Assembly: GCA_030998225.1 (NCBI GenBank)
Contig: JAPYXD010000704.1
Coordinates: forward strand, 12,648,001-12,712,000
Direction: 5' to 3'
Source: Diplolepis rosae
Taxonomy: Eukaryota > Arthropoda > Insecta > Hymenoptera > Diplolepididae
DNA length: 64,000 bases
In this document: piece by piece, positions 56,325 to 64,000 of the stretch
Numbering within the stretch: position 1 is the stretch's first letter
Layout of the letters: each line of letters opens with the position of its first letter
Notes under the pieces: generated by a model
What the model saw: the letters and a program-made list of their open reading frames with translations, nothing else
Told to the model about the DNA's origin: nothing
Databases searched by the model: none
Made by a program: the position numbers and the translations under genes

Positions 56325-57435
56325 TTAGAATCCAAGTGGACACACGTTCCCCTAAATCTGCGAAAATAATCTTGTTTAAGCTCACGTTCTGAAGTAAATG
56401 CGAATTTTCAGCCAATCTATCGCTCCTTTTGTCCTCCTTGCTTTTGAGGACCAATAATATCTATATCATCATAAAAATGTCCATGAAATGGACAAAAATC
56501 CCTAAATACCAAATTTCAAGTCCATTGAACCCGAGGAAAAATGCGTGCTTCAAACGGTTAAATCGAGAATGAAAAAGGCAAAGAGATTCTTTAAAGTAGT
56601 TAATAATGTTGATCTTTCTTTTTCAATCATCATAAAATCTCTTGATTTAAAAAAAAAATAACGCTACTGAGGAGCCAATAAATGAAGTTTATAAACTCTA
56701 AATAGGGAGCAGGCATGAATCAAATATAGAAGGTAAGAGATCCTTGTTTCCTTTTTCGCATTCGGAGGGAAGGTTTAATATTGTCAATTTCCCATATTTC
56801 ACATCTCAAATGCGATTACGTGGCCCCTGAGGGTGAAACGATCAGAAACGAATTCCCATAACTTCACGCATTCTATCATTCCCTGTAGTGAACATTTTTG
56901 ATAGTGTCACTTTAGACGAAAATGATGTTTTGGGCATAAACTCCAAAACATTTTATTTTTATACTTATAATGTTAATAAAGTTCAAGTTAATTCTTCATG
57001 ATTTAACACAACAATTGAAATAATTTTTATATGATTCTAAAATTTTTCAAAAATATCTGTTTTTTTCAATAATTTTCAACGTCTTAAAAATGTATTAATA
57101 TTAAATAAAATCAATGTCTGGCCAATTCAAAGAATCGTCTGCCTCTTTAGTTTATGGATATTTTTAATGTTATATTCGTAATTAGCATATTACTTTGGGA
57201 ACGAGTGAATTTTGTTTTATGGTATTGAGTCATAACATCAACTGTGATAATTATTTCTTTTGACGAATGCGACGCTGTTTATTCTGTACATAAAAGTGCA
57301 ACAAAAAATCATAATTTTTCATATTTGAGAAGCCTGTTCTGTATCATTCATTGATATCACCTCAAAAAGGTGAAAAATTAATAGATTTACGATCGATTAA
57401 CAAATCCTGACAACTTAGATGAAGTTCCTGCATTC
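56325..57435. other. AT-rich DNA, no gene seen
   Basis: No shared repeat, RNA gene or supported frame. Confidence 0.4.
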
Positions 57436-58806
57436 AGTTCAATTGTTATAAATAAATTTATGAACAAAATCGATTTTTTCTCTACATTGAAGCCTGGAAG
57501 CTCTTTCCATCACGTTTTTCCCCGTTATAAACAAATTTCAAAAACAAGTTTCATAAATAAGCGCCTCTGGATATATAAAATGCATTTTTTCAGCGCAATT
57601 ATTAGTTTTGCCTTTAAAAATAAAAATTCCATGACAGAAATGGACAATCAACAATATTTACCATTATTATAAACAATACTGATTAACAAATGCATTAAAC
57701 AATCACACTTTGATAGAAAAAATCCATTCTTCTGCATAATTTTTCATTTCATCCCTAAATTAAAATTCTGATGGAAGAAACTGCCATTTGACAATATTTT
57801 AGATTGTTATTCACAATTCTGATCAACAAATGCATTTAATAGTCGCTTTCAAATAGGAAACGTCTCTTTTTTGCTGAAAAGTTTATTCGATCATGAAAAA
57901 TGAAACGCCTATGAAATATACCGACAACCAACAAAATTCCTATTGTTAAAAACAATCTTGATCAATTTATTCTTAAAATAATTTTTTCGTATAGATGAAA
58001 TCTGGGTTTTGGATTTAATAGTTGATGTCACCTTGAAATAAGGAATCGAATCGTAAAACATCTACACTCAACATCTTTTTCCAGTATTATAAGCAATGAA
58101 GATGAACTTTCCCATTTTTGGAAGAAAAATTAGATACGTATATTCAACTCCTGCTTCTTCGAGAAATATGAGCGCATCAATTTGGAGTTGAACGTTCAAG
58201 GACAAAAAACATTTAAAATCCCAAATAACTGAAACCCCAACGACTAAAAATCAAAACTTCTAAGCAAAGAAATTAAATATTTACATTCAACTCTCTCTGC
58301 TCCTCCGAGAAAAATAGGCACATAAATTTGAAGTTGAACCTCCAGTGACGAAGATCAGGTATTGTTTATAACAATGGAAAACGTTGTTGGATGTTAATAT
58401 ATTTCGTAGGAGTTTCATTTTTCATGATCTAATAGACATTTCAGCAAAAAAGAGACGTTTCCTATTTGAAAGCGTCTATTAAATGCATTTATTGATCAGA
58501 ATTGTTAATAACAATGAAAAATATTGTCAAGTGTCAGTTTCTTCCATCGGAATTTTAATTTAGGGATAAAATGAACAATTATGCAAAAGAAAATGAATTT
58601 TTTCTATCAAAGAGTGACCGTTTAATGCATTTGTTAAACAGTATTGTTTATAACAATGGTAAATAATGTTGATTGTCCATTTCTGTCATGGAATTTTCAT
58701 TTTTAAAGGCAAAACTAATAATTGCGCTGAAAAAATGCATTTTATATATCCAGAGGCGCTTATTTATGAAACTTGTTTTTGAAATTTGTTTATAACAATC
58801 AAAAAA
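57436..58806. repeat. Repeat Q foldback (1.37 kb)
   Basis: Arms of about 440 bp (57527-57965 and 58355-58795) mirror each other: AAACAAGTTTCATAAATAAG and its complement, TCCATGACAGAAATGGACAA and its complement, TCAAATAGGAAACGTCTCTT and its complement. Each arm is built of ~139-bp tandem units marked by ATTGTTATAAACAAT and GATCAACAAATGCATTTAAT (57667, 57806, 57945). The loop holds a direct repeat (TCAACTCCTGCTTCTTCGAG, then TCAACTCTCTCTGCTCCTCC). Frame 57460-57672 is arm sequence. Confidence 0.85.
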
Positions 58807-59698
58807 TTTTCATTTCTGATTTAATTCGGATCTGCATTTAATTTAAAGTTATTTCAAATCAAACTACACTGTTAGGAATTTCTACTGTAATTTCCGGAAA
58901 CACGTGATTAGAGTTTTATTAAGTTACAATTTTGTAAAATTAGGATAGAATTCCAGAAAATTCAGTTACTTTTTAGTAAATTTAAGAAACAATTTTCTTA
59001 ATTTTCAGTTAAAAGTGTTGGAAATTTTCAAAAAATTCAGTACAATTTTCTCAATTTTCAGAGACTTTTACTCAAAAACATCATAAATATCGTGAAATTT
59101 TACGTTACATTTGTAACATAAAAATTTTGTAAATTTTCGAACATTTCTAACAGTGTACTTTTTCCTTCGGTTCTTATTGCAACTTTTAATTACCTTAAAT
59201 ACTGCTTCAGGAAAATGAAGAAAATTATTTGCGTTTTGATGCATCTTACCTAGAACAAATGAGAAAAGAAAATTATTAACGGTTTGAAATATTTCTTAAA
59301 AATATAGTTCGAACAACACTTAAATTTTTTATGTATCTTCTATCAACTAATTATATAACTGTTATGAAACAGTGTTTCAATTAAAGAATGTAATTGTATC
59401 AGAACATAGTAGAACAATTACGTGAAAGAGCGATAAAACTTTTGCAGCCCTAGAAAGTTACGCTTTTGTCTTGTTACATTTGTTAGATAATCATTCCATA
59501 TTTGTTTTTTCAACTAGTTACATTACCATGATGCGATAGTGTCACAACACGAAAGTGTAATAGTTCTTGAACATTTTCGTAGTGTACAAAAATCACATAG
59601 AAAAGGGTATGTGTTTATGAGAGACGTCAAAAAATTATGTTTATCTGTATTTAAGTATTTTTCATAAAAGTCAAGATAATTTCCAATTCTATTAATCC
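58807..59698. other. AT-rich DNA, no gene seen
   Basis: 58860-59160 repeats AATTTTCxxAAATTTTC-type words loosely and GGAAATTTTCAAAAAATTC; TGTTAGGAATTTCTACTGTA (58870) and its partial complement CATTTCTAACAGTGTA (59140) may be ends of one more small foldback. No coding sequence supported. Confidence 0.4.
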
Positions 59699-60643
59699 TT
59701 AAGGTACTCTCTAAATATGAATCAGTCAAAATCTACTGATTATCACTGAAAGTTTACTGATTCAAACAGCTAAAAAAATGTTACTGTTAATCAGTCAAAT
59801 TCCACTGATTGCTTCAGTGAAAATTAACTGATTCAACAGTGAAAATATTTTTTCCACTGATTCAATAACTGATAATCAACTGATTTAATAGTGAAATATA
59901 TTTTTTAACTGGTGAATCAGTGAAAAGGGAAATCACTGATTCAATCAGTAAAAATTTGACTGATTCAGATTTAGAGAGTAGTTTTCATCCACGAAAATTA
60001 GACCTCAGGAAAAATAGATAATTTTGCTTTCAAGAATAGCAATATTATTATTGAAGGGCTATTTTGAAAGAGAAAAGATTATTTTCCATGAAAACAATTT
60101 AAAACACAAAAAAAAATTTTATTAATAAATTTTATTTTTGACATACTTTTATTCTTATCGCTTCTTACCAAATTTTAAAAAATTATGCGATTCTAATAAA
60201 TCATGAATCATTTTTCCAGAGAAAAGATTTCCCACAACATCACCGTTTCTGATTTTTAAAGATAAATTCTTTAATGGCTAAAACCATAAAAAAACATTTT
60301 CCAAAACGAAATTTTTATAAACAAATTGCTGAATTTGATAATAATTTATTCATTTTCGAAAATTGGAAATGATTAAGCTGTAGTGAATCTTTTTCTTGAA
60401 AAAGTGATTTGTAATTCATTAAAATTGCATAATTTTTTAAAATTTGGTACGAAGCAATAAGAAAAAAAGTTGGGGCAAAAATAAAATTTATTAATAAAAT
60501 TATTTTTCTGTATTTCAAATTTTTTTCATGGAAATTAATTTTTTCTCTTCAAAAATAGCCCTTCAATAATAATATTTCTATTCTTGAAAGCAAAATTTTC
60601 TTTTTTTTCCTGAGGTCTAATTTTTGTGGATCAACTACCTTAA
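59699..60643. mobile_element. Family A TTAA palindrome, copy A9, split by an M element
   Basis: TTAAGGTA at 59699-59706, M8, then TAGTTTTCATCCACGAAAAT resumes at 59979 and the copy runs to GATCAACTACCTTAA (TTAA 60640-60643). Length without M8 is about 671 bp. The insertion point is the TA eight bases from the end. Confidence 0.93.
59707..59978 (-). mobile_element. Family M element, copy 8, inside A9
   Basis: CTCTCTAAATATGAATCAG to GATTCAGATTTAGAGAG, 272 bp, TA duplicated on both sides (59705-59706, 59979-59980). Because the undisturbed A sequence is known, this copy fixes the exact M ends and the TA target duplication. Confidence 0.95.
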
Positions 60644-61069
60644 GTAATTGGTCGCAACCCTGCCGGAAATAAAAGTATTCAAGCAAATAGAAAATAACGG
60701 ATTCAAAGGCAAAGCAATTTTGTACGCCTTTTATTAAGCGCTGTGTATTTTTTTCATTTATTGGCTATTTGTTATTACATTTTGAAATCTTTTTCCGCTT
60801 GAATACTTTCTTCTACGTAAAATGGTATTCAGTCCGCCTCTATCCATGTCAATACAAATATATTGAATTCGTTTTTATTCTTATCAATTCCTGAAATGTT
60901 ATCCTAATTATCCATGAAATATATCTTTCATTATATGTTTGAACTCATCTTAAATTTTTTTATTTTATCTTTCAATCTGCGAAAAGTAAAAGTATGATTT
61001 TCATTTATATATTGTTTTTAAATCTAATTATTTTACCCACAGATTGTTTTAGAAGCACTTAATATTTCA
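60644..61069. other. AT-rich DNA, no gene seen
   Basis: No repeat partner or coding sequence found. Confidence 0.4.
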
Positions 61070-61235
61070 AATTAATTAGTTGAGTTTGAAATTTTTGTCA
61101 CTGCCTACATTATCGGAGGATCACTAGTCGCGTATCAGATAGGATACGTTGTCGACAGGTGTCCTCGTAGACAATTTCAAACTCTTATTTTTGCCACAGA
61201 AAGATTTTCAAATTCTTTAAATATTGCACTTAATA
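61070..61235 (+). mobile_element. Decayed SINE
   Basis: Starts AATTAATTAGTTGAGTTTG, the head seen on the SINE at 16441-16645 (minus strand), and ends CCACAGAAAGATTTTCAAAT TCTTTAA, the shared SINE tail. The tRNA-like middle (ATCAGATAGGATACGTTGTC) no longer shows A or B boxes. Confidence 0.55.
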
Positions 61236-61309
61236 TTATAATACTATTAGTAACATATATCATACTAAAAAATCTCAAGTCCAAAGATTTGTAATGAACT
61301 TAACAGCAT

Positions 61310-62240
61310 TTTTTCGGTATCACGGATATAGAGAACGTATCCGTGTTAACAATTCTCTATTATTTTCAATCCTTTTTTAATAAATGTACAATGCTTATAC
61401 CTTTTGATATGTAGATTTTAATTCGCCTCTCCATCCTTAACTGATTGTCAGAAACTTGGATTTCTTCCATCAATTTACACTGATAGAAAATGTATTGATT
61501 GGGAATAGCGAATCTTTAGGGGAAGAATTCAAAATAATAGACAATCATTAATACATAATGATTTTCAATCCATGGTAACTGATAAGAAAAATTTAAATAG
61601 TTTACGAATTGGTGAGGATTGAATAACGGATAGAAACTGACGGATTAGAACAAAAAGCGGAGAAATGAATAAAAAACACATCAAAACGGATATAAAATGA
61701 TTAGAGCATATATATTTTTAAATAAAATAATAATTTACGAGAATTGACGGATAACCTGCTTAAATACACGGATAGGGCAGTATAAAAGAAGCAATGTAAC
61801 GGATATTTATAGATGGATGTCGGTTTTGAGAGTCCAAAAATGGTTCGGTAAGATTCGGGATGTAAGTCTCTTATTGGGTCTGAATGATCTTTAATTGATC
61901 AATTCACAATGATAGAAAATGTATCCGTGTTACCAATGTAGTCCGCAAATAGATAAGGATAATTAAGAATTTCATAATCGATAGGAACTGACGGATTAAA
62001 ACAAAAAGCGCAAAAAAGGATTTAAAAAAACATAAAAACTGATATAAAATGATTGTAACGGATAAATTTTTCTATAAGAAAATGATTTACCAGAAAAGAT
62101 GGATAGGCCACTATAGAAGACGTATTCCGATCCAGGTGCGATAAATTAGTTAATAAAAATGCAAGGGAATCGAGCGCTTCGGAGCATTGCATTCGGAAAC
62201 ACCATTTTAGTGAATTTTCCGTCATAAGGTTTATCTGTTT
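61310..62240 (+). repeat. Diverged ~350-bp direct duplication
   Basis: AACTGACGGATTAGAACAAA (61635) recurs as AACTGACGGATTAAAACAAA (61986). Also paired are GATATAAAATGATT, GAAAATGTAT, and CGTATCCGTGTTAACAA / TGTATCCGTGTTACCAA. ACGGAT words are frequent. No frame is conserved between the copies. Confidence 0.6.
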
Positions 62241-62889
62241 AACCATTATTTCACCCATCTTTTTTCCGGCCTTTTTGTTTTTTTATGCAACCATTTTAAG
62301 TTTATGAGCTGCGAGGTAAAAATATCTAGAATCGAAAAAAGAAAATAAAGGAAAATGGTATGTCGGCTCTGCACAAAGCCATTTATTGAAAAATAACTTC
62401 GAAAGAGGAAAAAATATTAGTGACAGAAGCACATTGTACAGTGTTCGCGCATTATCAACGCTATAGTATTTTGGGAACGACATACGTTTCCAAATAAATC
62501 CAGCATCAGAGATATAAAATGAAAGAGGAATGCGCGGCAAACTAGGGTTGTATTTACAAATGATGGTGCAACCACAGAAAAACGAATTTTTTTATTGCCT
62601 TTTGAAACTCGAGCCAAAAAGAATTATCTGTCACTCATTTGAAGAGAGAGGATTAATCCTTTTAAATTTTAGTAACAATTAATTATATTGCATTTTATTT
62701 TTGGTTTTTATGAAAATGTCTGTCTGTCTGTAATAGTAGTAGTAGTAGTAGTACACTGAGTAATATGATTTGATTGAATGAAAGTAAATAATTTGTTTGA
62801 AATGTTTGTTTTTTATTTAAAAAATAGATTTATTTCAATTAAATAACATTTGCTTAATTCAAACCATATGTCTTTGGGCGAAATAAATA
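62241..62889. other. AT-rich DNA with a (TAG)n microsatellite
   Basis: TAGTAGTAGTAGTAGTAGTA at about 62733-62752 after a short GTCTGTCTG. Overlapping minus-strand frames 62283-62617 show no recognisable domain. Confidence 0.45.
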
Positions 62890-63125
62890 TTCGTTTTGTT
62901 TTATGATAGTGCTGATAAAACACTGGATACTGGAGTAATACTGGCTAGAGCTCTAATGATAACTCGGCTGGAAGTTAGCAGCCAGTACTGGTCTGGTACT
63001 TGAAAACAGTAATGGTCCAGTGTTATCAGTCGGTACTGGCATAGTACTGGCTGGATCTCTAATTATAACTCGGTTGGGAGTTGGCAGTCAGTACTGGGTT
63101 GGTACCTAAAAGTAGTACTGGTCCA
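62890..63125 (+). repeat. CCAGTACTGG-rich direct repeat, ~106-bp unit
   Basis: Two units, AACTCGGCTGGAAGTTAGCA (62961) and AACTCGGTTGGGAGTTGGCA (63067), each followed by GCCAGTACTGG- or GTCAGTACTGG-type words. CAGTACTG is a perfect 8-bp palindrome present many times. Confidence 0.75.
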
Positions 63126-63239
63126 GTACTATTAGCCGCACGGAAAAAAATAGTTATGAAATTATTTATAAAAATACAATTGGAATGGATATGTCAAAAA
63201 CAGATAAGTAAAAGGCTTTGAAAATATTACGTCGGCAAT

Positions 63240-64000
63240 TTTCCACTAATGATAATTAGTACTGCGGTATTAGTAAACCAGTAGAATGCCAACTGTCGAC
63301 GAGACTCCCATGGCGGTTGATATCCCCTATTTGGATGTTGTATAGAGCCAGCACTCAACCAGTACTGTACCCAAGGTTGGCATACCTTCTTTGTCGGTAT
63401 TTTGCGAGTAACGATATTCAGTACTGTACCAGTAGTAAACTAGTTGAGCGCCAATTGTCATTGAGATTCTTATGTAGATTGATAATCAGTATTTGGATTC
63501 GTTTTACAGCCAACACTAAACCAGTACTGTGCCGAAGGTTGGCATAACTCACTTTTCAGCATTTGACCAGTAATTATAATCAGTACTGTGCCCGTAGTAA
63601 ACCAGTAAAGTGACAATTGTTAATGATATCCCTACTTCAGAGTTTCACGAGTACTGCTAAAGAATACCGCTCTATTACTGCGCCAGTAGTAAGCCAGTAA
63701 TATGTCAACTGTCGAGGAGACTTCCATGTCAGTTGATATCCCATATTTGGATGTTGTATACAGCCAGCACTCAACCAGTACTGTGCCCAAGGTTGGCATA
63801 CCTTCTTTGTCGGTATTTTTCCAGTAATGATTATCAGTACTGTACCAGTAGTGAACCAGTTGCACGCAAACTGTTAATGAGATTCCTCTGTCGATTTATA
63901 GCCAGTATATGGATGCTGTATACAGCCAGCACTATACCAGTACTGTGCCGAAGATTGGCATAACTCACTTGTCAGCATTTGACCAGTAATTATAATCAGT
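63240..64000 (+). repeat. Satellite with 417-bp higher-order unit, runs off the window
   Basis: CCAGTACTGTxCCxAAGxTTGGCAT at 63358, 63522, 63775 and 63938. Spacings 164, 253 and 163 show an alternating unit with a 416-417-bp period. Two 76-codon plus frames (63317-63547, 63733-63963) are copies of one another and reflect the repeat, not a protein. The satellite continues past the window end. Confidence 0.85.

Noticed and set aside
63317..63963. Paired 76-codon frames as a repeated-domain protein
   Set aside because: They are translations of the CAGTACTG satellite.

Overview
The window looks like AT-rich nuclear DNA of an arthropod, most likely an insect. This rests on sequence style only: very low GC, tRNA-headed SINEs with a polymerase III A/B-box layout, TA-target mariner/Tigger-type termini, hAT elements with 8-bp target duplications, a degenerate hammerhead-like tail of the kind seen in Penelope-like elements, and no operon-like packing. 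No host protein-coding gene, rRNA or true tRNA gene could be supported. The longest open frames (at most about 138 codons) lie in repeats or look random. The only protein remnant I recognise is a CENP-B/pogo-type helix-turn-helix fragment of a Tigger-like transposase at 54585-54830 on the minus strand.

Much of the window is a nested record of non-autonomous, mostly palindromic (foldback) DNA elements. I gave local letters to families with two or more copies. Family A (about 670 bp, near-perfect palindrome, bounded by TTAA) is at 5836, 23306, 29241, 30703, 36490, 42502, 55102 and 59699, with a variant A' at 6890, 9225 and 21812. Families B, C, D and F are also bounded by TTAA and start with GG. 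Family M (about 270-300 bp, TA target, built of ACTGATT/AATCAGT words) has eight copies. Families E, G, H, N, O, Q and S are further dispersed repeats.

Layout. 1-5500: mostly unassigned DNA with repeats E and G, a hammerhead-like tail, foldback W and a weak LTR-like candidate. 5500-16200: M, A, A', H, B, S and N copies, an inverted minisatellite, and a GC-rich cluster of tiny triloop hairpins. 16261-22843: one 6.6-kb TTAA-family (C) element carrying two inverted arrays of a 153-bp satellite, one with a 916-bp higher-order duplication, and itself hit by a SINE, an A' element and a hammerhead-like tail. 25378-28660: a 3.3-kb foldback with at least three nested layers, including a hAT element with a perfect 8-bp duplication. 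33380-34501: a second hAT element with a perfect 8-bp duplication, containing a chimeric TTAA insertion. 41555-43408: four TTAA elements of four families joined end to end, each sharing its TTAA with the next. 46445-54943: Tigger-like short elements, SINE pairs and two tandem-repeat elements. 57436-58806: another large foldback. 62890-64000: a CCAGTACTGG-rich satellite that runs off the window.

There is no evident gene pathway. The coherent story is of mobile DNA: TTAA-target foldback elements that insert into each other's ends, carry or seed satellite arrays, and are in turn hit by TA-target, hAT and SINE insertions. Family assignments to superfamilies are inferences from termini and target duplications, because almost no transposase coding sequence survives. 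Element boundaries with stated target duplications were read directly; other boundaries are approximate to about 10-20 bp.
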